From Ziziphus jujuba (lineage: Eukaryota; Streptophyta; Magnoliopsida; Rosales; Rhamnaceae): DNA of 64,000 nt. The stretch is from NCBI RefSeq assembly GCF_031755915.1, contig NC_083384.1, forward strand, positions 27,570,001 through 27,634,000, in the 5' to 3' direction. Below the pieces are notes generated by a model, which saw only the letters and a list, made by a program, of their open reading frames with translations, ran no database searches and was not told the DNA's origin. A program made the translations under genes and the position numbers. Positions within the stretch are counted from its first letter, which is position 1. Each line of letters opens with the position of its first letter. Below, piece after piece: positions 37,272 to 51,500 of this stretch.

Positions 37272-38586
37272 AATATTTTAAGAACTTCCTTGAAAAACCT
37301 GATCGCAGTAGAGTAACATGTAAGAACAGTAACTGCAACACAGATTAACAAACTATATAACTGAATGCAGACTAACAACCTAACCTAAATAAATTCACAG
37401 AATTGTTGGATAACCAAACAAGGATCACTAATGATTAAAAGGGGAACAAAAAATAGATCAGTAAAAGAGTTTGTCCAATCTACAAATGGAATTGGAAAGT
37501 TTACACATAAATTAAAGGATTCAACTCCTAATCATGTTGATTTAACCGTGAGACATTTTCAAATAATTTCAGTAAAAACGGTTAACAGAAAGCATGTTAG
37601 AAGAACTTTTACCATTCAATTCCTTGCTTTTCCTGTCTATCAACTTTTTCTGTTATACAGATTGAGTAGCAACAGAGTAACCCTGAAATGGAAAAGGAAA
37701 TCACAAGTCACACACCCACATGCACTAAATTAACAAGAAGAACAATCATCCGAACAAAACCGAATAACATAACAGACCCATCTATATTCCAAGTAGTATA
37801 GCATGGTAAAAAAAAAAAAAAATGTAATCAAATTTCAAAATTATACATTTTAACAACCGCAATAATTGAAATAACAAGATATATCTTACTCAACCCAAAG
37901 GGGTCATTGCAGATAAAGTTTCTTTTAACAAAGAAAACTAGAAAAATTTGACACTCAATACAGGAACAAAAAAAATAAAAAATAAAAAAATAAAGCATTT
38001 TAAGCTCATTAGACTTGAGTAATGACTGCTCGACAAATGTCTAATGTAAGCATTCAGTTCATTTTAGCGTTAACTTCATTGAAAAAAGCGAAACAACTTT
38101 TAAGCAAAAAAAATCATAAAAATAAAATAAAATAAAATAAAAAAAGACATCTCAGCTTTCTCAGCAACCAAACAGCAAAATAAACTTAAAAATTTACTTG
38201 TAAAATGAAATGCATAAAACACCATTACTCACACACAAGGAGCTGAAGAAAGGGATTTATGTGGAGCCAAAATCAGTGTAAGATTCATTTTCCCGAGAAA
38301 ATTCGTGGGAAAATTAGGGTTTAAGGAGGGTGGGTTTAAATAGAGAATTGTACGGAGCATAATTTCAAATTATATGATTTGTTTTTTCTTCGTCGGAAGG
38401 CGCACATTATGAAAAGTGCTCGTCGGTGTGGAAGAACCGGAAACTACTACGAATTTTCTGGTGCGGCGGGTTGTACCGTATAGATTTGACCTTATTCAAT
38501 TATTTGTTGTTTGGTAAACTGGTATATGATTTTCTTGATTGTGATCGGGGTTTGAGTATCATGAAGATGAGAAAGTCAATGGTAGG

Positions 38587-38591
<5 letters not shown>
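37272..38591 (-). promoter_or_regulatory. Leader and upstream region of the carrier gene
   Basis: On the minus strand a leader intron appears to end near 37303 (GCGATCAG) and may start near 38229 (GTGAGTAATGG). A TATTTAAA box reads on the minus strand at about 38335-38342, which would place transcription start near 38,305. Low-complexity A-rich tracts lie at about 37810-37822 and 38128-38145. The start sites are inferred only. Confidence 0.4.

Positions 38592-38629
<38 letters not shown>
38592..38629 (+). repeat. Poly(A) tract, 38 A
   Basis: Uninterrupted A run just upstream of the carrier gene promoter. No retroposed gene lies 5' of it that I can recognise, and no target-site duplication is obvious. 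Confidence 0.85.
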
Positions 38630-38633
<4 letters not shown>

Positions 38634-39152
38634 ACCAACGGTCGAGATTGAATGAAGGTTTTGTAGTGTTTTTTGAAGTCGTATTACATAAATTGTAACA
38701 AAAATATGTTTATATTTTTTGGTTTTGTTTTGTTGTATTTATAGTATTATATTATTGAAACTTTTTTCCTTTTAAAGAAATAATTTTTTTAACTTTTTTT
38801 TTATATAGATTTTCTACACATTTTTTGTGCAACTTACTAGAGAGAAATGAGAAAAAATTAAAAATAAAAACTTCCTAAAGAGAAAATAGTAATGCAAAGA
38901 GAGAATTTTGAATATGAAATATAGTTTTCTTGAGAGAACAACCTTTTATGTTGAATTTTTCTGCAATTAAGAAAGAAATTGCTTACCTCTAATTACATGG
39001 TGGAAAAATAATGTGGAACAAATTTTTGGTACTCCTAAAATAATGTAATATATATCAAAATCTTACAACACTTACAATAATTGACCTTACTACAATCAAA
39101 CTTACTAAAAAAAGAAAAGTTATTGTTATTGATATATATATGTATGGAAATT

Positions 39153-39297
39153 CTATGGTGAGGACGGTCCGTATAAGAACCACAGTATTGATGACGGTTT
39201 TTCATAGTATTAAAGACGGTTTTTTAGAAAATCGTCACAATAATATGAAAAACCATCACCAATACTGTGGTCCGCATAAAGACCGTCCGTACCATAG
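39153..39297. mobile_element. Short hairpin MITE, about 145 bp
   Basis: The two halves are inverted complements: CTATGGTGAGGACGGTC at 39153 pairs with GACCGTCCGTACCATAG ending at 39297, and pairing continues through ACCACAGTATTG and GGTTTTTCATA to a small loop around AAGACGGTTTTTTAGA. About 50 of 57 arm positions match. Target-site duplication is unclear because the flanks are AT-rich. Confidence 0.8.
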
Positions 39298-40023
39298 ACG
39301 GACTGTATATATATATATATATATATATGTATTTCCTTATGATAGTTCTCAATTATTTTGGAAAATATGTTGAAAAAAAGGTTTCATTCTTAATATCCAT
39401 ATTAACAAATATATGCAAGATAAACTAATCAATTATACATACATTATATATTTTATATATTCATAATAAATTTATCCGGAAAGGATATTTTATATATTCA
39501 TATCCAACCAATCAATATAAAATTCTTACGCATTGTTCAATTCTATATTATTCTTTACAAAAACCCTTTCATTTTTGTTTAATTCGTGAATATTTGGATG
39601 AGTAATTAGAGTAAGGAAATGTCTCCTCATCTTTGACCTCTATATTTTGACGCATGACGATTATGACAATTACTTCCAAACATGTTGGATGTAGAAGCTC
39701 TTGTGTCAGTTTTCCAATTTGCTATCACCAACTAATCTATACGACTTCCAAAACCAACTAATTAAATCTATTATGTTTCTAGTTCTGGATTCACAACCTA
39801 TAAATCTAGACTATGAAATAAGCAAAGAAAGAAAATTATTAAATATAAGTTTATTTTGAATATAGTAATGAACAATAGTAAAATGAAAAATCTGGGACCC
39901 ACTCAGTAATTTTGTCATTGACGGTTATTTGATTAAATAGGATTATCAAACTAGACATGCTTTGTATAATCCTTGTAAATGACCATATTCTCATCAACCT
40001 TAGTTTTTAATATAAGGTTCTTA

Positions 40024-40431
40024 TGGGTGTTTGGTAAAAAACAAAAATATTGAAAAAAATTAATTTTTGGAATCAATTTTTTGAAATTCAATTTTCTGAG
40101 AATAAATTTTTTTGGAATTTTTTTTTATACTATTTGGTTAATTATAGAAAAAAATAAAACTTACAAATAATTAAATAATTTTATATATTTATATTTAAAA
40201 AAATACGTAATATCAATTTTTCAGAAAATTTAAAAATGACATCTTTTTAATAGAATGACACATTTTTAATAGTATCCATTTTTTCTGTCAATTTTCTACA
40301 TTACTATATTTATTTTTTTACTAGAATCCATAAATTTTTTCTTTTAAAAAAATTATCCAAATAAAAAAAAATTTACTTTCACATAGAATTTTAGATTTTC
40401 ATTAATTTTACCACTATCCGACAATTTTAAT
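40024..40431. mobile_element. Solo Tourist-like MITE, about 400 bp
   Basis: It begins TGGGTGTTTGGTAAAA directly after TTA (40021-40023) and matches the head, middle and tail order of the elements at 1837-2237 and 8651-9052. The right terminal repeat is decayed (ACCACTATCCGACAA), so the right boundary is approximate. Confidence 0.65.
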
Positions 40432-42500
40432 AATTAAAAATAAAATATATTCTGTTAGAAAGTAATTTTATTTTTTAATATATATATATATTTACCAAAA
40501 TATAAATGCTATGTAAATTATATTGATAATATGCTAAATAATAATAATATTATCAATATTATTGTTTAGTACATTAACAGGTCGATTTCGGTCAGTTTCG
40601 GTTAAAATCAAAACTCAGTGAAAAATCAAAAAATCAAAATCCCAAAAAAAGAGCAAATGACAAGAGAAAGAGCAGAGAAAGCTTTACATTTCCACACATA
40701 TTTTTTTTCTATCTATTGTTACTGGTATATCAATAATGGAGGCAAGAGAAAGAGCAGAGAACACTTATCTATTCACTTTATATTTTATTTAAAAATTGAT
40801 TTCTTGCTATTACACAGGTTTTTACACCGCCAAGTCAAAAGTTTTGTTTAAATATTTCTAAATCTAAAATCATGTCCTTACAAGTGGCAAAATATCAACC
40901 ATACATTAAAAATGATTAATTCTAAGTTAAGTTTACTCAAACAAACCCATGGTAATTTAGTTTAATAAAGCCAAATTACTGCACATCAACTTTCAACATC
41001 CACAAAACCCTTCTGTCTTTGATAAAATGACAAGAAGCCAGAGCAAGTGAGACCCAACTCACTGTTGCAGCCTCATAATCAAAAACCAGAGTACTTGAAG
41101 CCGCGAGTACCCAAAATTCCCTCTCTTTCTCTCTCTTCTCTCTCTCTCTCTCTCTCTCTCTTTCTGTGCTCACCTATATGTACGAGCTTGGCAGTATTCT
41201 TGCTCATTTCTCTTTTATCATGTTGTTCTCTCTCTCATTCTTACTCTGCCTCTCGTGCTCTCCGTCTCTCGCTAAGCTTGAAGAAGTGCCAAATTTCAAG
41301 AAAAAGATTCCATTTATTTTATTTATAATACTATATATATATATATAAATGTTAAAACATATATGGCAGAAGAATCGATCGGTTTCGGTGACTAACAGCT
41401 ATGGGATTCGAAGAACCGAAGTCAAGCGCTTTCTCTTTGTCGGTGGCAGTTATCGGACCGATCAGTCATCGGTCACCAAAAAATTTTAATTGGTGCAGGT
41501 CAATCGGTTGCATATAACATAAGGGAAGCTAGGTAGCCTAGCCCAATAGATCAAAACTAAACATAATACTAATAATATATTATCTAATTTTTATTTGGCT
41601 TAGCCCACCCTTGCCATTGAACAGCTTCGTCCCAGTTTATGTCTAGATCTAGAGTTGTTCAGAAAAAAGTAAGATGGATAAAGATACCTTCTTTTTTTAT
41701 TATGGTAAGCAAAAATGTAGAAAAATGTTATCAAAAACCTAACATTTTCATCAAACTTATAAGCTGATGCAACCACAACTCGGTAGGTTCTGCATTCTTA
41801 GTGAACGACAAATTTGTAAGTTCTTTAAATGAGCATACTTCTTAAGCATGCAATAAGGAATTTCAAGAATTTCCATGAAAAATGAAGCTCAAAAGGAGGG
41901 AGCCAAACGTGAAATGTTGGAGAAATTTTAAGTAGAGCTATAAGGAATTGGAAAGAATGGCTTCTCAACAAATACTGTTCCATGAAACTGAAGCTCGAAC
42001 GACGTTCTCTTTGCATATAAATAATACTTATGTTTGTTGTAATAAGGAAAAATAGTATCCAAGAGATGAAATTTTATATTATGTAGGTTTTTATTTGTCT
42101 TCGTTAGCGGCATCAGCCATATGGTCCTAAAGCATATAATAGTACTTTTCGAGAAGAAATAATTGCTTGGATCACTAAATAACTTTCCCCACGTTGCATC
42201 TAATCATGTAGTGGAAGGAATAGGTAACATGACATGTGTCAGAATCTTACAGCATCTATAACCAAACTGAGTACAAACAAACTCCAAAAAAAAAGGAAAA
42301 AAGAACCAAAAAAACTAAAAAAGAAGAAGAAATTGTTAACTATCATCCTTAAAATAGATATATTACAAGATAACCAACTGCCTATTGAAATATAGAGACA
42401 AATGGGGAGCATATAGTTAACACAAACTACAATGGATTCCTATCAAGAATGCACACACAGTATTTCTATGAATTCTATTGCCATCAAATTTTAGCCACTT
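40432..42500. other. Spacer and probable 3' UTR of the kinesin gene
   Basis: Contains a repeated AAGAGAAAGAGCAGAGAA motif (40663 and 40744), a (CT)n run at about 41124-41162 and a (TA)n run near 41331-41346. The last 200-300 bases before 42501 probably belong to the kinesin 3' UTR. No coding sequence supported. Confidence 0.4.
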
Positions 42501-45500
42501 TTAATGCCATCGTTTGGAATTCTTCATTGGTGAGGAAGAGCTGCTGCTAGGAACAGCTTTCCTAGGACCTGATGTCCATTAAAAAAAAAATTTTAAAAAA
42601 AAAAAGGGGAGGAGGAAACGGAATGAGAATATGGGGTAAAAAGTAAAATGAACTAGGACTACAAATATTAGTATTCAAATAAAGTGAAAGCAAAAACAAT
42701 ACGTACTTGGCAAAACCTTTGAGGAACTTTTGGCCAATGACAAACGAGAAGATTTTGTTTGCACAAGCTTTTGAGTGGGCTTCGGAAGTTTCGATGGTAA
42801 ACTGTTCCTGGTTTCAAGTCTGATGAAATAAAACAAGACATTAGATCCATTTGAAACTTTTTGCAATAATTAGCAAAGCAAAGTGAGAGGAACAACTTCC
42901 AAGTCAAAGTATTTTTAGAGACATAAAAACAGTAGAGGGTGATCATTGAAATGAATACTACAGAAAAACAAATATGATAGAGAATGGACATTAGATTGAA
43001 CTTTAGCAATGTCCCTCAGCAGGGCAAAATAGAAAACACTCACTTTTCTGTTTTCTCAGATTGTGTCTTTTCTGCCTGAGTGTTCCCCGCCTGAATTCTC
43101 TCAGCTTGAGGCTTTTTAACATGTAAATTTTCAGTTTCTATTACATTAGCTTGAGAGTTTTTAACTTCTACGTTACCAGCTTTAGTGTCTTCCACTGGTT
43201 TTGCAACGTCAGGGAAAAGAGTATACTCTACAACACTGGAAATGGAACCTTCAGTTTCTGTTCCCATGGAAAGACCGCCATCAGATATGTCGCTCAATCT
43301 TTCCTCTGAATCTGCATCTCCAAAGCCCAAGAGTTCAAAATCTTCGGTTAAATCCTTACTTGAATCTCCTGCAGGCTTCGACTGAGAGGGAATATCATTC
43401 TGATGTCTAAAGCCATTCATTGACTTCTGAGAACCAGCTTCAGAATGCTTATCACTATACTCTGAGCAGTTGTCAAAATCAGAAGCTATTTTATCAAATA
43501 GACGTAATCCTTTTCCTTCTGACACTTTATGGTTCTGTTTCGGAGTTGCAAGTGAACTTTTTCTTGGAGATGAAGACCCATATCTCAGTGGGCTCATTCC
43601 ACGCCTCAAACCATTAGTATTGGCCTTCAGCAACTGTTCAATCTCCTCATCTTTCTTGGAAATTGTGTCCTTAAGGAACGTAACCTGAAAAAAGAATAGA
43701 TAATTTGACATGAATTGCGGGTAGAGGGAAACCTTTAGACCATAACCAGGAGGAAAGAAGCAACAGAGATATTCATAGGAACAGTAAGGGGAAATGAACA
43801 AGCAAAATTCAACACCAAAATAATAGAAATGCAAAGACCAATTGTAATTGGAGTTTGAAATGCTACACATCCAATCAATAGCAAGGCTTACGAATTATTA
43901 CAATACAAACGCAAATGCATCTACGATATGGCACATGATACCAGACGGTGACTCCTTTTATTGACTATCATATGCTTTACATTTTTCTATAGCTCCAATA
44001 CACAGCATAAAAAGTCATATCTAGTAAATAATTAGATTCCTAAGATTCCCATAAGACAGCCAATTGGTCCATAGGAAATGCACTACAGCATCAAAATGAC
44101 CTAATCAATTTCCAGTTAAATGTTTATGGATTTAGGAATTCCTACTTGGATTCATTTCAAGCTCAGGAATGAAAACATTTTGTAGGAAAATGGAACAGAC
44201 GAGAGAGAGAGAGAAGTGGTGATTAGCTTCAAACCTGTTCCATCAGTTCTCTAACATCTCTTCCCTCTTTGTTGCTCCTCGCAGCACCTAATTCAACACC
44301 TGAAACTCTCTCTGCAAACTTCAAGGTGCTTATAGTTTCCCCATAGGATTCCACATCAGGATTAAGCTGTACCAACATAAGGGTTTTTGCTTGACCACCT
44401 ACAATCATGAAAGTAAAGAATTCATCAATAGACATTTTGAAATATGGAACTAAGATTCATGTAATGTATCTAAACCACAATTTATAAGGTCACCTAAAGA
44501 GCTCTGAAGGACTTGAGTTAATTTGCTATTTCGATATGGTACATGAGCATTCTTTTGTGCTAAAGCAAAAATTACATCTCCTAGAGCTGATAGTGATTTG
44601 TTTATATGTTGTGCCTCCCGAAGCCTATCTCCAGTTGCTTCAGAGCGATCCACCCTTTCACTGCCAGCAAGATCTACCAAATGTAGACAGCCACGCAGAA
44701 CAGTATCGGTCTTCAAGTCCATTCCACGAACATGAACAGTGAGAACACTGCATCAATTGGTTAAACAAAATGTGCTTAAGGAATAAATCCAATGTGCAAT
44801 GTAGGTGTGCAAACAAACTTTCACAGAGAGTAAACCTATGGGATCTGCTGCTTCTTTCATTTAGGGCTGTTGCACCAACTGCCCTGTTCGTTAACCCAAT
44901 GTTCATCAGCTGTAGAACGTCTGAAGTTGATTTTACAGGATGCATACTAGCATCAGGTACAGCTAACCCATTTGGTTGGGCAGTATTCCAAATCCCAAGT
45001 GTGTGCAAGTTAAAGGAAAATAAATTTATACTCAGTCAAGCAGAAACATTCAATATCCTTATAAAGCATTTAAGATAGAAAACTATCAAGCACTAAACAA
45101 ATAAAGAAATATCTAGGCATGTAATCATTGCCAAAATTACTCCTGTAGTGAAAGGCAACGTGTGGATTTAAATCTCAACTGAATCAAGGACATAAAAACA
45201 AAGGATATCTTTTTTGAGTGCTTGCACTTGAGAGCAAATCACGAACTTGCTCATTGTATATCTCAACCATTTGAACACCAACTTCATAAGAAATAGAGCT
45301 CCTCCTGGCCTCAGAAATTTGAAAAAGATCATTCAATGCTCGATAGTTGACTCCCCAGTCCATTGTTGAGGATAAGCTTGGCCCACTCTGGCAATAAAAG
45401 AAAATAATACATGAAAGAGTGAAATATGAACATATTTAATCTGAGAAAATATAAATAACTTACACACCATTGTATAGGTCTTTCCTGAGCCAGTTTGACC

Positions 45501-48500
45501 ATAAGCAAATATACAAACATTGTATCCATCAAGGACAGAACGAATTAATGGTTGAGTGTCTAAAAACACCTCCTCTGTTGACATTTTGACATATGATGTA
45601 ACTGTTAGTAATCGTACTTATAAAGGCATATAGCAACAAGAACAAAAATATTAGTAAATTCAAACATCATTTAAATAAGATAGGAAATTAATACCTTGAG
45701 TGGCTGCAGGACTAAAAACTTTGTTGAATTTAAACAGTCTGCGGCTTCCTTGTTTAGAGGGATTTGCAATAACTAACTCACCATTTTCACCAATATATTC
45801 TATGGTGGTTTGCTTCCTACTTTGCCCTGGAAGGAATGGTCTTATCCGACAGTAAACTCTAATATTACCTACAGGAAAGTAAAGGAAAGTAACAAACATC
45901 ATCAGCTAACAAGCAAAACTAGCCAACCAACTAAAAGAATACTATATATACCTTTTAAATCTTGAACCTCATTATACAATTTGCGATTCTCTATAAGAAC
46001 TGCATGGTAATTTTCAGCAGCATCTGCAAGTCCTCTAAGCTTCGATCCTATTGGAAGTAAAACATTTTCATCATGAAGAAATTCTCTGCCAAAAACAAAA
46101 AAAAAAAAAAAAAAAAAGAAAGAAAGAAAAGAAAAGAATAAATGCAATAACTGGAAAAGCAAACTTTAGCTAGTAAATATTATTCTTACCCAAGTAATTA
46201 AATTCTTCAAAGTAACTTTTTTTGCTCTTCGAGATTTCAAGCTTTATGGACTCCAAGGAAGCCCTTAATTCCTAACAAAATAATAAACTATAAATTACAA
46301 GGTAACAGCATCGACAAACTATGAGGTTGAGGACCATGGCAATTCAGACAAACCTTCAGTGTTTCAAATTGTAAATTTACAAAGCTTTGATAAATGTGCT
46401 CTTTGTTTTTCCATCTCCGTGATTCAGATTCAGAAAATGCCTCTAGTTCTTTGACTTTTTTCCCTGAATCCATTAGAAGACACTGCAGTTCCTTTAACTG
46501 CTTTTCTAATTCAACTTTAACCTCCTTAGAGGTTTCCTCCAACTGCAGGTAATGATTTTCATGCAAGCTTTTTGTCATTTCTAGTTCTTGTTTTAGTGTA
46601 GAAATCTCCATATCACTAAAATACTTCTCTTTCTTTATTCTATCCGCATCCTGTTCTTCATGTTTTTTCTTCTCCTCTACTTCAAATTTCTCAATCTGCA
46701 AAGCCAAAAACATATAAAAACAAGGTAGGAGAGCAAGCAAGATAACTGGTACCTATCAGCTACATCACATATTATACAAAATTCAGTCCCGCTTCACACA
46801 CAAATACAAGGATTTAGAGTCTTTATCAGACATTTTAAATATATTAATTTATCAGCATCTCACAGATTAAACGTGAAAAATACAAAGGAATTCTCAAGCA
46901 GACATGTTGCAGCTTAAGAAATCGAATTATTACTTAAACCATGTCCAATTTGTAGAATGTGAGCATAATCAAAGCATGCAAGATTCAGAATGTATATTTT
47001 ACACAGTCTAAAAGCAACGTGAAAAATCATTTTAACTTGAGAAATGAAGCCATATATGCATAAATATTAGTTATTTTATCAGGCCAACTATGGTAAACAA
47101 TAGTAGGTCATAATTACCAGAACATAAATCACACAGCAAAGCATGTTAAAAGGAATGAAACATAATCCAAAGATTTCTAAAATGAACAAGTTCATGAAAT
47201 ATAACATAAGATACATATGGTAATATCATTCAATATGTTATAAAGAATAAACACCTTCACACGCTGAAGCTGGTTCAAAACAACCTGCACAGAGAAAGAT
47301 CAGTTTAAAATTTTATTAGGGAAGTCAAATATAAGTGCTTTTCTATAAAAAGATGAATACCTGAAAAATTATAACAAAAGTACCTCATTTTCTTCAGTAG
47401 TCCCCATTGCAAGGGTTTCAAGTACTCTTATTTTAGATTGATACTTCTCCTCACGAGCCCTATAGAGATTGTTTTGCTACAAGCATTCAACAATATAAAC
47501 ACAAAATTGATAAGCAGAGTAATGAAAAATGTTTTCTTTTGAAGGAAACACACGGTATCTTACATTTTTCAAGTTCTGTGCCTGATTTGAGATTCGCTGC
47601 TCAAATACTTGCATAAACTTTCTCAATAGATATGCAACACGCTGAGCAAAGAATTAAAAAAAGTTACGTGTTAGACATAAAATATAAATATGTACAGAAG
47701 GGAAAACAAAGAATATTTTAACCAATTTTTCATGCATGCTTTAGCAACATCAACATGCATGCATCCTCATACATTGGAAACATCCCCGTTCTTTCTTTCA
47801 ATGCTATCATCTAGGATCCTATACACCATTAGGAAAAGCGATTGAGTTGAAGCATTCTGCATAAAAAAATTTCAAAACAAAAATGAGAATTGCATCAAAA
47901 AGTTTGTACATGCAAAAGAAAAACTTTATCACAAGTCTATCAATACCAGAATAATTGCAGGATTGGATGCCTTGTCCGAAAATAATTTTGTTTGTGAAAC
48001 GGTTAAAAAGAAAAATCTATTCAAGTATAAATAAAATGCTACTATAACAACTCCTTGTAGCAGTAAATAATTTTTTGATATGTTTTACAAAATTTATTAA
48101 TATTTACGTATCATTATTTCCTAATGAATATAGATATATAACATTTGAAATCAGGCAATTATTTGTCATTTAGAACATTAATGGCAATGTTGCCAAAACT
48201 ATAAACAAATGAGACATTTAATTGATAACTTTTCATAAACTTTAAAAGGAGGAAAAAGAAAAGTTTGCGAGCTTACATCAAAACTGTTTGATTTTGTCAA
48301 TTCCAAAATCTTATCTTCGGATAGATTGGCAGCTTGCTTCAGTTGCAACACCTCATGGGCAGATAACGGCTCTTAAAACAAGAATGAAGAAACATAAGAA
48401 ATTGAATAAAGTAAGCAATACAGAAAATCACATGCTAAATTAGCGTAACAAACTCAAAAAGACTAAACAGAAATCAGATACTAACTACAATATAAGGGCA

Positions 48501-51500
48501 TATTGAATAAATCAGGGATATAATCTAGTAAGCTATTTTCACAAGGTTAAAAAATAAAAAAAATAAAAATAAAAAATAGCCATTGGGCACTTGTCACAAT
48601 CACATGATCTCAGACACGTATTTTTTAATTCAATTCAATATACAAGCCCAATTCCATATATAAAATTGAATTCTCAACACTTTAGTTGCTCCAGCCCTCC
48701 AAGGGCTGTGTCAATGGAATCTCTGGAGAAGTCAAAATTGAATAACTACCAAAACATACAGCACAATCATAGCAGCCCTAGTATAAGCCAACATTTCTAA
48801 CCCTAATAATTAAGTGTCCAACTAAGAATCCAGCCGTTGAAAGTAGATTAGTTTATAAAATAATTAAATAAAAAACTGCTGAACAATTACATAACTAGAG
48901 GACTTAAAATTTGATTAGGTCTTAAAAATAAAAATAAAAAGTACAAAATATCACAAGTGCTCATTATCAGGAAGTAATGAATCAAGCTAAAGCATCAGTT
49001 CTGAGGCAAGCTGGCTGACAAGCCAATCTCAAGCAATGCCCTATATATTTTATCAGCCAAGAAGGAAGTGAGACAAAAGGATGCTAGTTTATTCCTACTA
49101 AATGTCAAGTCAAAAATTATATGATGCTTGGATTGAAATATGTACAGCACTCAGCAAGTGATTGCTGCAAATCATGAAAACACAGATGCTTTGCATATCT
49201 AAAAATTTCACTTGGATTGCTAGATAATTGTTACTGTGCATTCAGCTAGCAAATTGCGGACTAATTTGACTAAGATCTTACCCAAATAACTCAAGAAAAC
49301 AGTGATCATACCTGATATAACAGGACAATGCCCAGGAAGTTGTCCACAGGTTGACACATCCCCTTGGGAAAAATCAATATCCTCCAGAGATCCTGTCTCT
49401 GAAAAATCCCATCTCTTTCTTGTATGATTTTCATTGTTCTCTCCCCCAGCAGCATAATCAAAAGATGCCTTTAGTGTACTAAGGCAATGAAAAACTGGCA
49501 CCATTGATCCCTGCAAACAATCTTATACCACTAATTAATTTCAGAGAAGCTAAAAAGTAGATAAGAGAGCAAGCACTTAACTGTCGAACAGTTTTACATC
49601 GAATACAGGTGCATTTATTTTCAGTTTGCTAAATATAAAACAAAGATTCTCAAGGTTCTATTCCAATTTGGAATATACACCAAAAAGTATTGCCCATAAT
49701 TCAGATCTTACCAGTAGACCTCACCTAATAGCCTACGGCAAAGTAGATCATGATGTACTTGGTTTCAACCAACCTAACTAATGGAATTGCTTAAACTGAT
49801 GCGAAACCACAAGCAAATACCCATGATTGAGTTACTATAAAACAAATAAATTGAGCGAGAGAAGGAAATGTGGATCTTTACATACCTGCTGTAAGTCTGC
49901 CAGTTCGAAGCTAGGCAGACCTAATTCATCAACAGCTACAAGAAACCTTTTTACGTTTGTGAAATCAGGATCAGAACTGCTTTCCTAAAGTGGGAAAAAG
50001 AAATTTAAAAATAAAAAAAAATGACTTAGAGAGCCAAGATAGAATTCCATGTTTGTGCAATTAAAAAGCACCAAAAAAGAAAAAGATAAAGACAGAACAT
50101 ATAACGGAAATCATAGAGTATAGCACAAGTTAGTGACAAAAGAGGCCATAAGTAGACAGACAGAATAAACTGCAAACCTACCATCTCAATGCAACCAGGA
50201 CAGAGTTGATTTAAAACAGTGCACAAAACAGTGCCATCAATCAAGCAAGCCCTCATTTCCTCCACTGAAGCTCCCAGTGGTAACCTCAAATGAGGAACCA
50301 TACAATTTAACCACTCCACCAGCGATGATTTCTGGTTACCTAAACAAAAATCAGAGTTCATAGGCATATCGTCAAGAAAGAAGCATTTGGAATTAAACCA
50401 AGCTACAGGCACATGGCTTCAGGTATTAAGTACCTCGAAACATGGCAACATAATTTTGTTCTCCTCCAGCTTCCTCATTAACGGTTCCATTTGAACTTTC
50501 AAGTCCCCACTGTTCATCTGTCAGTGACTCTAATGTGATATTCATGGCTAAACCTACAAGAATTAATAGCATCCATAATCAATATAGACACAGAGCTATA
50601 ACGAAACAAAGACAATGCACATTAGCAAAAGGAAGAAACAATTCCATATAAAAGGATAAGGTGTTGGCACAATAGCAAGAATGCAAGTGTCCAGAAGCCA
50701 CAATTCTTAAATGGCTGTGCGAGTCTTCAACTTGGGATATTATAAGATCACCAATAGCATTGCGCTGATTCAAAGAACAGTGTTCATCATAACTTCATCT
50801 CATCAAGGGGGGTATGCCCATATACCATTGTAACAAGATATAGCCAATCCAAGTGTCCTGAAGCCATAATTCTTCAATGGCTGTGTGAGTCTTCGACATG
50901 GGATATTATAAGATCTCCAATGGCATTGCATTGATTCAACGAATAGTGTTCATAACTTCATTTCATCATGGGGGGTATGCCCATATAATATTCTATCAAG
51001 ATAACCAATTTCACATACTTGAATAGGAAATTTGTTGTTTCTTGTTCTCAACGACAATAAGGAAGGACTTAAAAGGAGGTGATGATAAGCTAAGTGCTAC
51101 TCTGGAATTGATGCTCATAATCCATATTAACTTAGTAAAATTATCTTAGGTAAGCCGCTAAACCCCTCCTATGAAGCTTCCTGAGGTTTAAGAAGATTAA
51201 CCAAAAAAAAAAAAAAGGTAAAAAAGAAAACGAGGTACAAGAAAAGGCAAATTAAAGCTCTTAGATCCTTTTCGTGTCCTGCACTTTTATAACTCCACAC
51301 TAAACTGTATTTTTAAAATTTTTCGCTTACATTTCGAACTTGATTTTTTTCAGCAAAGAAAAACAAACACAAAACAACTGTAAAACCCAGTTTCTCACCA
51401 ACCAAACGTCCACACAATTTTCAAAATAACTCAAAAAAAAATTTAAAAAAGGCAAAAAACATAATGCTCATAATTCGAACCCCTCAACACAAATCCACCA

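Noticed and set aside
38592..38629. Poly(A) tract as the end of a processed pseudogene
   Set aside because: No gene-like sequence precedes it and no target-site duplication is visible.
45001..45208. A GT-AG interpretation of the kinesin intron
   Set aside because: The nearest GT (CTCAAGTGC) and AG (GACTGAG) remove conserved motor residues or introduce a stop; AT-AC with U12 consensus fits fully.
45952..46084. Acceptor at TTTTTTGGCAG near 46085 for the kinesin exon
   Set aside because: Joining there gives an in-frame stop; the acceptor before GATCGAAGC at 46047 keeps the frame and the expected neck sequence.
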